Shown: positions 41,998-50,540 of the stretch, piece by piece
How the letters are laid out: every line of letters begins with the position of its first letter
How positions within the stretch are numbered: position 1 is the stretch's first letter
Assembly (NCBI RefSeq): GCF_002019595.1
Contig: NZ_KV917369.1
Span: forward strand, 3,550,624-3,614,623
DNA length: 64,000 bases
Direction of reading: 5' to 3'
Origin: Priestia abyssalis
Lineage (GTDB): Bacteria > Bacillota > Bacilli > Bacillales > Bacillaceae_H
Position numbers and translations under genes: made by a program
The notes under the pieces: generated by a model
What the model was told of the DNA's origin: nothing
Seen by the model: the letters and a program-made list of their open reading frames with translations, nothing else
Database searches by the model: none

Positions 41998-42813
41998 TTA
42001 TTTCGCGAATACATGATTGCCGATAACGGCTGTTACTTGTTGTGTTTTCACCCAGTCATTGGTTGCTATTTCTGGGTTGTAGAAATAAAGAGCATCATTT
42101 GCAGGATTTTGACTGGCTAGTGCTTCATCCACGGCTCGTTTTGACTCATCAGAAGCAGGCTGATCGATGGCTCCATTTCCTACAGGTGTAAATTGATAAC
42201 CGCCGTTCTCCAGCTGTTGATAGATGACATCATGTATAGAGTTCGGGAACTCTGGAGAAGCAACGCGGTTTAATACGACCATCGCCACTGCTACTTTCCC
42301 TTGATATGGCTCGCCTTTCGCTTCTGCCTCTACTAATCTGGACAGTAAGTCTTTATCTTCAGCTGAAATAGCGGAAGACTGAGTTGGAGCAGGCTGACTC
42401 ATTTGAACTTCAGAGGTAGACGAACCATTTCCTAGAGCTAACGTTTGTCCAATATAAATCGTATCATTTTGTAGATGATTCGCGGCTTTTAGCCCTTCCA
42501 CTGTTACTCTATATTGTTTTGCAATGCTGAATAGCGTATCTCCTGTTGCTACTTTATGTATAGCAGGACTGCTTGCTTGGACTCCTGCATGATTAGGAAT
42601 GGTTAATGTTTCACCAATATAAATCATATCATTTTGACGATGATTCACTTTTTTTAATTCATCAACTGTTACCCCGTGTTCTTTGCCAAGCTGCCATAAA
42701 GTGTCTCCTTTCACCACTTTATGTGGTGCTGCCTGTGCTGTTCCTTGCCCTGCTAGAAAGCTTAAAGTTACTGCCGAAGTAAAGAACCACTTTTTCATGC
42801 TTGTCTTTTTCAT
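41998..42813 (-). CDS. Secreted LysM cell-wall hydrolase (SleB/CwlJ-type)
   Basis: 271 residues, ATG behind AGGGGAGG. Signal peptide with cleavage after AQA (about residue 28). LysM 1 at 30-74 (HKVVKGDTLWQLGKEHGVTV...GETLTIP), LysM 2 at 84-128 (HKVATGDTLFSIAKQYRVTV...GQTLALG), then a Hydrolase_2 domain from about 150: LLSRLVEAEAKGEPYQGKVA with the catalytic Glu, VAMVVLNRVASPEFPNSIHD, ENGGYQFTPVGNGAI, and ALYFYNPEIATNDWV. This fold belongs to SleB/CwlJ/YkvT spore or vegetative lytic enzymes. Given the ger operon nearby, a germination or cortex role is possible. A 26-bp palindrome lies 113 bp upstream. Confidence 0.92.
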   Translation of the reverse strand: MKKTSMKKWFFTSAVTLSFLAGQGTAQAAPHKVVKGDTLWQLGKEHGVTVDELKKVNHRQNDMIYIGETLTIPNHAGVQASSPAIHKVATGDTLFSIAKQYRVTVEGLKAANHLQNDTIYIGQTLALGNGSSTSEVQMSQPAPTQSSAISAEDKDLLSRLVEAEAKGEPYQGKVAVAMVVLNRVASPEFPNSIHDVIYQQLENGGYQFTPVGNGAIDQPASDESKRAVDEALASQNPANDALYFYNPEIATNDWVKTQQVTAVIGNHVFAK

Positions 42814-42925
42814 AAAAAATACCTCCCCTAAAAACTGCTTGGCATTATCGTAGCACAGGGGATGAGGATTTCATGAAAAGAATAGGTAACATTTATACCA
42901 ATTGTATTAAGTTTCTTACACAGCA

Positions 42926-42951
42926 GATGTAAATGTTGCAACATTTACATC
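42926..42951. promoter_or_regulatory. 26-bp perfect palindrome, candidate operator
   Basis: GATGTAAATGTTG followed directly by its complement, without spacer. It lies in the 5' region of the LysM hydrolase gene. No U tract follows in the minus direction, so a protein-binding site is more likely than a terminator. The remainder of 42814-43241 has only a weak hairpin near 43137-43167. Confidence 0.5.
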
Positions 42952-43241
42952 AAGCTTAAAAAAGCTGAATAAACATGACGCTCTTATTGCGAATTTAATT
43001 TAGCGCAATTCTTTATTACAATTGAAAAACTTGATAATACCCAGATTAGTATAAAATATCCATTGAAAAATTGTGGATTTTAATCTATATTTTTGAAATT
43101 ATAGTTGCTTTTGAAATTTAAACCCCTAAATAAAAAGGCTTGTTTCGAATATTATATAGAACAGCCTGAGGGAACGAAAAAATTAAAACGAATATACATG
43201 ATCAAATACTAGTAATTAAAGTAAAAGAAAAGGAGCGTTAT

Positions 43242-43460
43242 TTGTTGAAAGAATTTACTGTTTGTTATACTCTCGACTCCGATGTAAAATGGGAAAGAGT
43301 AATAAAAAAGCCTAATATTAACACGGAAGATGTTTTACAAGAGGTATTAAAAAGGATAAAAAACCGTAAGTATCTTATTGCCAAAACGGACAAAGGAAGC
43401 CGCATTATAAATACCGCTTCCATACGTTATGTACGTATTTTTGATAAAAAAATAGTCTAA
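43242..43460 (+). CDS. Small protein, unknown (72 residues)
   Basis: Starts at one of two adjacent TTG codons (43242 or 43245) behind AAAAGGAG. Predicted mixed alpha/beta: a strand FTVCYTLDSDVKWERVI, helix NTEDVLQEVLKRIKN, strands KYLIAKTDKGSRIINTASIR and YVRIFD. Soluble and basic. No family recognised. It converges on ftsZ, with a bidirectional terminator between. Confidence 0.6.
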   Translation: MLKEFTVCYTLDSDVKWERVIKKPNINTEDVLQEVLKRIKNRKYLIAKTDKGSRIINTASIRYVRIFDKKIV

Positions 43461-43486
43461 ATGTACTCTTACTATATATTGCACTA

Positions 43487-43523
43487 AAAATCCTCGGATT
43501 CATATTAGATCCGAGGATTTTTT
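43487..43523. terminator. Bidirectional terminator
   Basis: AAAATCCTCGGAT / ATCCGAGGATTTT arms, nine-nt loop, T6 tail on the plus strand and A run on the other side. It serves the small gene at 43242-43460 and ftsZ. Confidence 0.85.
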
Positions 43524-43634
43524 GATTACCGGAATGATTAGATATGTAAACTGGAGCTATTAGTAATACCCGTAGTTGGAGATTTCCTAATGGATATAGT
43601 TTTTGAACCAGAACTATTACATATATTTTTATTA

Positions 43635-45002
43635 TCAAAATCGATTTCTTCGTTTTCGAAAGAATGCTGGGGTATTCGGAGATTCTTTCCCCTGTTTTGA
43701 TTGTTGATCATCATATTGGTGAATCGGCTGTTCCGATTGCCGTCCATAATGTTTTTGGACTGGTTGTTCCCGTTGTTGATCATAATACGCGTGAGCCGGC
43801 TGTTCCGGTTGGCGATCATAATACTCACGAGCTGGCTGTTCTGGTTGTTGGCTATAATGCTCGTGGACCGGCTGTTGTGGTTGTCGGCCATAATATTTGT
43901 GAGCCGATTGCTGTGGTTGTTGATCATCATACTCGTCAACCGGTTCTCTACGATTCATCGGGGCACGGTGCATACGTTGTTCCTGTTGATAAAGGCTAGC
44001 TCTTTCTTCCATAGATGGCCGGGAAGACGTGTGTAATCGTGGAGCCTCTTGTTCAGTGAATCCGGTAGCAATGACCGTTACAATAATTTCTTCTGTTAGG
44101 TTTTCGTTAATGACCGAACCAAAAATCATATTTAATTCCTCATGCGAGGCAGAAGCCACTATATCGGCTGCCTCCTGTACTTCAAAAAGACTTAAATTGC
44201 GGCCGCCAGTTATGTTCATGATCACACCTTGAGCTCCATTAATCGAAGTTTCCAGTAACGGACTATTGATGGCTTTCTGCGCAGCTTCAGCAGCACAGCC
44301 TTTGCCATTGGCAACACCAACTCCCATTAAGGCCGTTCCTTTATGGGACATGACCGTTTTCACGTCAGCAAAATCAAGATTGATTAAACCCGGCACAGCA
44401 ATTAAATCGGAAATCCCTTGAACCCCCTGGCGAAGAACGTTATCCGCTTCACGGAAAGCTTCAAGCATAGGTGTTTTTTTATCAACAATCTCCAATAAGC
44501 GATCATTTGGAATAATAATCAAGGTATCCACAGCTTCCCTCATGGCGTTAATTCCACTTGCTGCGTTTTCTGCACGTTTGTAGCCTTCAAATTTGAACGG
44601 GCGCGTTACAACCCCAATTGTCAGGGCACCAAGGTTACGGGCGATTTCAGCAATGGCGGGTGCTGCCCCTGTGCCTGTCCCACCGCCCATTCCGGCTGTA
44701 ACAAAAACCATGTCTGCGCCTTGTAACACTTCTTGAATCTGCAGTCTGCTTTCTTCGACAGCCCTTTTACCTATTTCGGGATTCGCTCCCGCTCCTAAAC
44801 CTCTTGTCAAGGATGCACCAATTTGCATCGTAATCTCTGCTTTTGATTGATTAAGAGCTTGTGCATCTGTATTAATGGCAATAAATTCTACGCCTTCAAC
44901 CCCCTCATCAATCATACGGTTCACGGCGTTGTTTCCCCCGCCGCCAACACCGATGACTTTAATCGTAGCAAATTGATCTATATTTGTATCAAATTCCAAC
45001 AT
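43635..45002 (-). CDS. ftsZ: FtsZ-type tubulin GTPase with tandem-repeat C-terminal linker (orphan locus)
   Basis: 455 residues, ATG behind GAGGAGG. The GTPase domain (about 10-315) is canonical: [17 protein letters not shown], the tubulin signature GGGTGTG in [23 protein letters not shown], the T7 loop [11 protein letters not shown] with both catalytic Asp, and GRNLSLFEV. The linker (about 340-435) contains six 12-residue repeats of the type Y-x-R-Q-P-E-Q-P-x-H-x-Y. The extreme C-terminus [13 protein letters not shown] retains the conserved peptide that binds FtsA, SepF and ZapA-like partners. Length exceeds B. subtilis FtsZ (382). No ftsA, divIB or mur genes flank it, so it is probably a second copy rather than the dcw-cluster gene. 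Confidence 0.9.
   Translation of the reverse strand: MLEFDTNIDQFATIKVIGVGGGGNNAVNRMIDEGVEGVEFIAINTDAQALNQSKAEITMQIGASLTRGLGAGANPEIGKRAVEESRLQIQEVLQGADMVFVTAGMGGGTGTGAAPAIAEIARNLGALTIGVVTRPFKFEGYKRAENAASGINAMREAVDTLIIIPNDRLLEIVDKKTPMLEAFREADNVLRQGVQGISDLIAVPGLINLDFADVKTVMSHKGTALMGVGVANGKGCAAEAAQKAINSPLLETSINGAQGVIMNITGGRNLSLFEVQEAADIVASASHEELNMIFGSVINENLTEEIIVTVIATGFTEQEAPRLHTSSRPSMEERASLYQQEQRMHRAPMNRREPVDEYDDQQPQQSAHKYYGRQPQQPVHEHYSQQPEQPAREYYDRQPEQPAHAYYDQQREQPVQKHYGRQSEQPIHQYDDQQSKQGKESPNTPAFFRKRRNRF
43701..43928 (-). repeat. Six 36-bp tandem repeats coding the FtsZ linker
   Basis: In-frame units translate as [60 protein letters not shown] and [12 protein letters not shown], followed by DDQQ. 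The DNA copies differ by scattered point changes, so the array is not fresh. The same periodicity appears in the other reading frames. Confidence 0.85.
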
Positions 45003-45175
45003 GCTTATTCCTCCTCATTCACCCAAATTCCCTCAACTTCACAGCATTCAAAGATTACTAGAAGAAATTCTTCATATTATCCGAAGTGTTCATTCGCTTT
45101 TTGTATAATTCAGTAGATTAAGAGGCCTAATGCCATGTTTTCAATAGATAGAGTGTTTCTCATTCTCTCGGCATT

Positions 45176-45631
45176 TCAAGACGATTTAATGTAAGCTGAC
45201 TTGCCCGATTCCATTAAAAAAAGATGAATACCGTCATCTTGTCCAGTTTCCAGTTCAGAAACCACTTCAATCGGTACCCAATTATAATCAAAGATAACTC
45301 CTGCATCTTGATCAAGAGAGGAAATGATACATTCTTGCTTTTCACGTGTCTCGTCTGCTACTTCTAGATGAAAAACATGGCGTTCATGATACTCCGCTTT
45401 AGCTTCATCATAATAAATATATTCTTTTATCTTGTTCTTGGAGATTAAATGCGTTAGACTGCATTTTTCCTCAGCCTCTCTATACAAAGCATCTGCAACG
45501 GTTTCGTTCTCGCCTACCATACGAGCAAGTACTCGGATACCTGCTTCTGGGCGGCCTTTATCTACACACACTAGTAATTCTCTGCGCCGATTATGAAGCC
45601 TGGTTATATAAACGATTATTTTTTTTATCAT
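45176..45631 (-). CDS. Nudix-fold protein with degenerate catalytic box
   Basis: 151 residues. The N-terminal strand KKIIVYITRLHNRRRELLVC and the spacing resemble NUDIX hydrolases. The catalytic box reads ENETVADALYREAEEKCSL: E-x7-R-E is present, but the leading Gly spacing is altered, the second Glu of the E-E pair is Lys and the closing Gly is Ser. The domain continues with EYIYYDEAKAEYHERHVFHL. Hydrolytic activity is therefore doubtful; a ligand-binding role is possible. Single gene between ftsZ and the ger operon. Confidence 0.6.
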   Translation of the reverse strand: MIKKIIVYITRLHNRRRELLVCVDKGRPEAGIRVLARMVGENETVADALYREAEEKCSLTHLISKNKIKEYIYYDEAKAEYHERHVFHLEVADETREKQECIISSLDQDAGVIFDYNWVPIEVVSELETGQDDGIHLFLMESGKSAYIKSS

Positions 45632-45838
45632 GATTTAATCCCCTATCTTCCCTTATCCTTATATATCTCTTAATTATTCATACCTCCACCTCAAGGAATG
45701 TGCAAAGAGCAGCTCCATGAGTAAGCGGGAGTAGCTTAAAGTGGAAATTATATATAACATTCGTTCATCAAACCATATTTTTGTACGTACTTTGACGATA
45801 TTTATGTTTTATACCAAAATCACTTAAACGAGGAGCTA

Positions 45839-47050
45839 TCATTTATTGGAGCCTGAAGTTCCATAATCAGTAATCGTCAATTTCACGTTACATTTGATCG
45901 GTATTTCACTAAACCGTTCATCCCAATCTTTTTTGACCTTTTCCCAGGTTCTTGGGTGCTTGATTCTCAACTCGTTTCCAAAACCTGCAACGTCTGCTTC
46001 GTATTTTTTCTGCATCTTTTCTATTACATTATTTACCGAATCCTTCACTTCTTTTTCAGCAGCTTTTTCTACCCTTTTTAAAAATTCATTTTCAAAAGCT
46101 TTCTCCGACATCGCCCAATTTTCAGATAAACGTCCTTCTGATTCGATGTTCACATCGAACGAGATGTTGTTTCCATCAATATGAGGTGTGATTCTGCTGT
46201 TCATGGACTTGATTTCATAGACGACCAACTGTCCCGTCTTTTCATCAAAACTTTTCACTAAACCGCCTTTCCCCTTTCCGGTTATCCATGCTATGCCATC
46301 CAGCTCCCTTTCATTCAAAAAGCCGCGCAGTTTTTTTGTCTTTCCGTTCATCACGGCGGCTCCTGCGAATTTTACTTCTCCATTTGCCGAGATGATATTT
46401 TGCAAAAGAAAACTGGATCCGGATTGCATCTTTCCCTCTAATTTAGCAAGCGACACAGGGGGCAAAATCTTTGTTGTTCGGTATTGATTATCCACCATTC
46501 CTACTAAACGAAACGATGGGATTTCTCCTGGTTCTTTTGATTCCAGAATATTCCTGGCCTGACCCTTGCTAATGAATACGAGACAGCTTGGCCTAACTTC
46601 ATTATCACGGAGATAAAGGTCCATTAATTGTTCCAAACTATACGTGCGTGCAATATGATCACTGATAATAACCACTTTCGTGTGCTGGAAAATTACAGGA
46701 TCGTCTCTTCTCAATGAAATTTCACGAATTGTTTGATGGACGGAATCTCCAGTTTCAGAAACATTCATGTAAGCTTTCTGTTGTGCCCCACCTTTGTTGC
46801 TTTCTGTACCTGTTGCTCGGGGGTTAACAAATTGATACGTCATTGTTATGTTGTCTTTTTTGGGATATCCTCCTCCTTGCTCTTCCAGCTTTTTCTCAAT
46901 GGTTGACTCCTCTCCTTTATCAAATGCCAGACCTACCTCGAAACCCAGATCTTCAATTTCATGACTGCTCCAGCATCCTGTCAGAGATAGGAGTAACAGT
47001 CCTGACAACAAAACTAAGAAGAACCCTGAATTATTAGCTTTTTGTTTCAT
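45839..47050 (-). CDS. Ger(x)C spore germination lipoprotein, copy 2
   Basis: 403 residues from the ATG at 47050 (GGAGGGGGAG upstream), overlapping the end of the B gene by 17 bp. Lipoprotein signal: LSGLLLLSLTGCWSSHEIED, with Cys about 25; GCW-x-x-x-E-I-x-x-L is the usual start of GerAC-type proteins. Conserved blocks are VGLAFDKG, SLRRDDPVIFQHTKVVIISD, NEVRPSCLVFISKGQAR and ELDGIAWITGKGKGGLV. The protein is anchored outside the spore inner membrane as the C subunit of a germinant receptor. It is very similar to copy 1 at 48214-49425 (same length), evidence of tandem duplication. Confidence 0.92.
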   Translation of the reverse strand: MKQKANNSGFFLVLLSGLLLLSLTGCWSSHEIEDLGFEVGLAFDKGEESTIEKKLEEQGGGYPKKDNITMTYQFVNPRATGTESNKGGAQQKAYMNVSETGDSVHQTIREISLRRDDPVIFQHTKVVIISDHIARTYSLEQLMDLYLRDNEVRPSCLVFISKGQARNILESKEPGEIPSFRLVGMVDNQYRTTKILPPVSLAKLEGKMQSGSSFLLQNIISANGEVKFAGAAVMNGKTKKLRGFLNERELDGIAWITGKGKGGLVKSFDEKTGQLVVYEIKSMNSRITPHIDGNNISFDVNIESEGRLSENWAMSEKAFENEFLKRVEKAAEKEVKDSVNNVIEKMQKKYEADVAGFGNELRIKHPRTWEKVKKDWDERFSEIPIKCNVKLTITDYGTSGSNK

Positions 47051-48137
47051 GTTTTCTCCCCCTCCATCTCGTGACAATGAGAAGCAGCAACGGCATTACA
47101 CCAAATAAGTACAATGCGACATTGCTGATTATATCGCCTAATTTAAATAGACCATTCGTATTTTTCGGAGTCATGGCGATGATATAAATAATTGGAAGCA
47201 AGACATACATGCATGAATGGATGCTCTTTTTGAAAAGTTGGGCCAGCCCTAAAGCCGCAGCATAGTAGGTAATAGTAAAAGTGGAAAATATTTGCATAAT
47301 CCAGATGACAAGCAACAAAGACTCAAATCGTTCAAAAATCAAGCCGGGAACTTCGAAACTTCGGATGAGGTCAATAGTGGGCCATGTTCTCGTGACCACT
47401 CCATCAATGGATAACACTCCGATGACCATCACGACCGTTATCATGTAAAAAATCAAGGGAATGGAAAATCCCACTAACACGGCTTTTACCGCTTTGTTTG
47501 GCTGCTGCATAAATACTAAAAGGAACAACATAATTTCAGGACCTGTAAATGCAAGAGCCGTTGTCTTTATCCCTTTCAGCACAGGTATGATTCCTAACCC
47601 TAATACAGGACGCAAATGATCGATTTCAAATATTCCGATGCTCAAAAGAGCGACCAGCAAAAAAAGAAAAATGGTAATCGGGAAGATGATTTCAAACAGA
47701 CGAGCAATCGGATCGATACCGCCCATAATCAGATAGAGACCTATCCACATAAATGGCATAATGATTGCCCATGTGGGAGTGCCTTCCAGTAAAAAAAAGC
47801 TGGTTACTTCTGCCAGATTCCTGATTTCAAACGCCGAAATGGTAAAAAAGTAACCTACAATAAACAAGCTAAGCAGCCTGCCTGTCCATTTTCCTACAAT
47901 TTCCTGACTGTATTGATAAATGGTTCTTCCGGGAAACTGCTGGCTTAATTTGACGATGATGACCCCCGCCGCCATGGCGATTACACCACCTAACAGAACG
48001 CTTATCCAAACATCGGGTGTTTTGACTTTCTCCACGGATGTTCGCGGCAAGGTGAGAACCCCTGCTGCAAGTATATGGTTGATGAGGATAACAGCTGCTT
48101 GCGGAGTGGTAATTCGATCTTTTTGGGTGATAATCAT
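47034..48137 (-). CDS. GerAB-type germinant receptor permease subunit, copy 2
   Basis: 367 residues from the ATG at 48137 (AAGGAAG 10 bp upstream), chosen because it aligns with the start of copy 1; the frame extends 34 codons further. Ten TM helices of the APC superfamily. Conserved ITTPQAAVILINHILAAGVL, TLPRTSVEKVKTPDVWISVL, KLSQQFPGRTIYQYSQEIVG and SFEVPGLIFERFESLLLVIW. The B subunit carries the germinant pocket in GerA-type receptors. Differences from copy 1 concentrate in TM3 (GRLLSLFIVGYFFTISAFEI versus GGGFSLLVLCYFLTTSGFQI), so the two copies may recognise different germinants. Confidence 0.92.
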   Translation of the reverse strand: MIITQKDRITTPQAAVILINHILAAGVLTLPRTSVEKVKTPDVWISVLLGGVIAMAAGVIIVKLSQQFPGRTIYQYSQEIVGKWTGRLLSLFIVGYFFTISAFEIRNLAEVTSFFLLEGTPTWAIIMPFMWIGLYLIMGGIDPIARLFEIIFPITIFLFLLVALLSIGIFEIDHLRPVLGLGIIPVLKGIKTTALAFTGPEIMLFLLVFMQQPNKAVKAVLVGFSIPLIFYMITVVMVIGVLSIDGVVTRTWPTIDLIRSFEVPGLIFERFESLLLVIWIMQIFSTFTITYYAAALGLAQLFKKSIHSCMYVLLPIIYIIAMTPKNTNGLFKLGDIISNVALYLFGVMPLLLLIVTRWRGRKHETKS

Positions 48138-48213
48138 CGCTCGTTTGCTTCCTTTCATCGTGAGCTGCCCTTTGTATAAGAGGTAAAGTCCATTCGTTTT
48201 CGGGTGAAATTTC

Positions 48214-49425
48214 TCATTGATTGGAGCCGGATGTTCCATAATCTTTGATCGTTAATTTTACGTTGTATTTGATTGGAACTTCACTAAATGTTTCATCCCA
48301 ATCTTTTTTGACCTTTTCCCATACTTTAGGATGCTCAATTCTCAAACGGTTTCCGAAGCCTGCAACGTCCGCTTCATATTCCTTCTGCATCTTTTCTGTT
48401 ACATTCTTCACCAGACCTTTCACTTCTTGTTCAGCGGCTTTTTCCACCCTTTTTAAAAATTCATTTTCAAAAGCGGCCTCCGACACCGCCCAATTTTCAG
48501 ATAAGCGTCCTTCTGATTCGATGTCCACATCAAACGAAATTTTGTTTCCATGAACATGAGGGATGATTCTGCTTTTCATGGACTTGATCTCGTATACGAC
48601 CAATTGCCCTGTCTTTTCATCAAAACTCTTTACCAAACCGCCTTTCCCCTTTCCGGTTATCCACGTTATGCCATCTAATTCCGCTTCATCCAAAAAACCG
48701 TTCAGCTTTTTCGTCTTTCCTTTGATGACGGCAGCTCCCGCAAATTTTACTTCTCCGTTTGCCGAGATGATATTTTGCAACAGAAAACTGGATCCCGATT
48801 GCATCTTTCCCTCTAATTTAGCGAGCGATACAGAGGGCAAAATCCTTGTTGTTCGATATTCATTATCTACAATCCCGACTAAACGAAACGATGGAACTTC
48901 TCCTGGTTCCTTTGATTCCATGACTTTACGGGCTTGGCCTTTGCTAATGAACACAAGGCAGCTTGGCCTGATCTCATTATCACGAATAAATTGATTGAGC
49001 AATGGCTCTAAACTATACGTACGTGCAAGGTCCTCACCGATGACGATCACTTTTAAGTGTGGACTGAATAAGGGACCTTCCCTTCTCAATGAAACTTCAC
49101 GAGTTATTTGATGGACAGAGTCACCGGTTTCTGAAACATTTGTGTAAGATTTCTGCTGCGCTCCTCCACTGCTGCTTTCTTTATCTTCTGCTTGCGGGTT
49201 AACGAATTGATACGTCACTGTTATGATATCTCTTTTGGGATATCCCCCACCTTGTTCTTTCAGCTCTTTCTCAATGGTGGACTCCTCTCCTTTATCCAAT
49301 GCCAGACCTGCAGCTAAACCTACCTCTTCAATTTCTTTGCTGCTCCAGCACCCTGTCATAGATAGAAGCAAAAGCCCCAATAACAAAACAAAGAATATTT
49401 CTGCATTTTTAGCCTTTTGCTTCAT
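48214..49425 (-). CDS. Ger(x)C spore germination lipoprotein, copy 1
   Basis: 403 residues from the ATG at 49425, overlapping the upstream B gene by 17 bp exactly as in copy 2. Signal and lipobox LLLLSMTGCWSSKEIEEVGL. The same domain blocks as copy 2 are present (VGLAAGLALDKG, SLRREGPLFSPHLKVIVIGE, NEIRPSCLVFISKGQAR, ITWITGKGKGGLVKSF). Divergence is greatest in the N-terminal third. Followed after 77 bp by the second B gene. Together with GerA and GerB it forms a nutrient receptor in the spore inner membrane. Confidence 0.92.
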   Translation of the reverse strand: MKQKAKNAEIFFVLLLGLLLLSMTGCWSSKEIEEVGLAAGLALDKGEESTIEKELKEQGGGYPKRDIITVTYQFVNPQAEDKESSSGGAQQKSYTNVSETGDSVHQITREVSLRREGPLFSPHLKVIVIGEDLARTYSLEPLLNQFIRDNEIRPSCLVFISKGQARKVMESKEPGEVPSFRLVGIVDNEYRTTRILPSVSLAKLEGKMQSGSSFLLQNIISANGEVKFAGAAVIKGKTKKLNGFLDEAELDGITWITGKGKGGLVKSFDEKTGQLVVYEIKSMKSRIIPHVHGNKISFDVDIESEGRLSENWAVSEAAFENEFLKRVEKAAEQEVKGLVKNVTEKMQKEYEADVAGFGNRLRIEHPKVWEKVKKDWDETFSEVPIKYNVKLTIKDYGTSGSNQ

Positions 49426-50512
49426 GCTTTCTCCCCTTCCAGCTCGTGACGATAAGAAGCAGCAACGGTAGTCCGCCAAATAGATACAACGCCATATTCC
49501 CAACCATATCGCCAAGTTTAAATAGGTCATTCGTGTTTCCAGGAGTCATGGCAATGATGTAAATAACCGGAAGCAAGACATACATACATGGATGGATGTT
49601 CTTTTTGAAAAGTTGAGCCAGCCCTAAAGCCGCAGCATAGTAGGTGATCGTGAAGGTAGAAAATAGCTGCATAATCCAGATGACAAGCAGCAAAGACTCA
49701 AATCGTTCAAAGATCAAGCCAGGTACTTCAAAACTTCGGATAAGGTCAATGGTCGGCCACGTTCTCGTGACCACTCCATCAATGGATAACGCTCCAATGA
49801 CCATCACGACCGTTATCATGTAGAAAATCAAGGGAACGGAAACTCCCACTAGTACGGTTTTTACCGCTTTGTTTGGATTTTGCATAAATGCTAAAAGGAG
49901 CAGCATGATTTCAGGACCTGAAAACGCGAGAGATGTTGTCTTTACCCCTTTCAGTACAGGCATGATTCCTAGCCCTAATACGGGGCGCAGATGATTGATT
50001 TCAAATATTCCGATGCTCAAAAGAACTACCAGTAAAAAAAGAAAAACTGTAATCGGGAAGATGATTTCAAACAGACGGGCAATCGAATTGATACCTCCCA
50101 TGATTAGATAGAGGCCTATCCACATGAATGGCATAATGATGGCCCATATAGGGGTACCTTCAAGCAGCAGCAAACCTGTCACTTCTGCCATTGCACGGAT
50201 CTGAAAACCGGAAGTTGTAAGGAAATAACATAGAACCAGGAGACTAAACCCACCGCCAATCCATTTCCCCACAATTTCTTGACTGTATTGATAAAAGGTT
50301 CTTCCGGGAAACTTCTGGCTCAATTTAACAATGATTACCCCCACCATCATCGCAATTAGACCGCCTAATAGAACGCTTATCCAAACATCGGGTGTTTTTA
50401 CCTTCTCCACAGATGTTCTTGGTAAGGTGAGAATGCCTGTTCCAAGAATGAAATTGATGGTGATAATAGCTGTTTGAGAAGCCGTAATTTGGTCTTTGGG
50501 ATTGAGAATCAT
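49409..50512 (-). CDS. GerAB-type germinant receptor permease subunit, copy 1
   Basis: 367 residues, ATG behind AAAGGGAGAGGG. Ten TM helices, APC superfamily. Starts MILNPKDQITASQTAIITIN, followed by TLPRTSVEKVKTPDVWISVL and KLSQKFPGRTFYQYSQEIVG. Separated from the A gene by 28 bp and overlapping the C gene. It is the B partner of the single A subunit in this operon. Copy 2 at 47034-48137 is nearly identical over long stretches in the second half (for example SIDGVVTRTWPTIDLIRSFE). Confidence 0.93.
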   Translation of the reverse strand: MILNPKDQITASQTAIITINFILGTGILTLPRTSVEKVKTPDVWISVLLGGLIAMMVGVIIVKLSQKFPGRTFYQYSQEIVGKWIGGGFSLLVLCYFLTTSGFQIRAMAEVTGLLLLEGTPIWAIIMPFMWIGLYLIMGGINSIARLFEIIFPITVFLFLLVVLLSIGIFEINHLRPVLGLGIMPVLKGVKTTSLAFSGPEIMLLLLAFMQNPNKAVKTVLVGVSVPLIFYMITVVMVIGALSIDGVVTRTWPTIDLIRSFEVPGLIFERFESLLLVIWIMQLFSTFTITYYAAALGLAQLFKKNIHPCMYVLLPVIYIIAMTPGNTNDLFKLGDMVGNMALYLFGGLPLLLLIVTSWKGRKHEAKG

Positions 50513-50540
50513 CGCTGGGCCCTCTCCCTTTCATAGTGAG

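Noticed and set aside
43538-44036. Three overlapping repeat-rich frames opposite or beside the ftsZ linker
   Set aside because: They are the 36-bp ftsZ linker repeats read in other frames, without ribosome sites.
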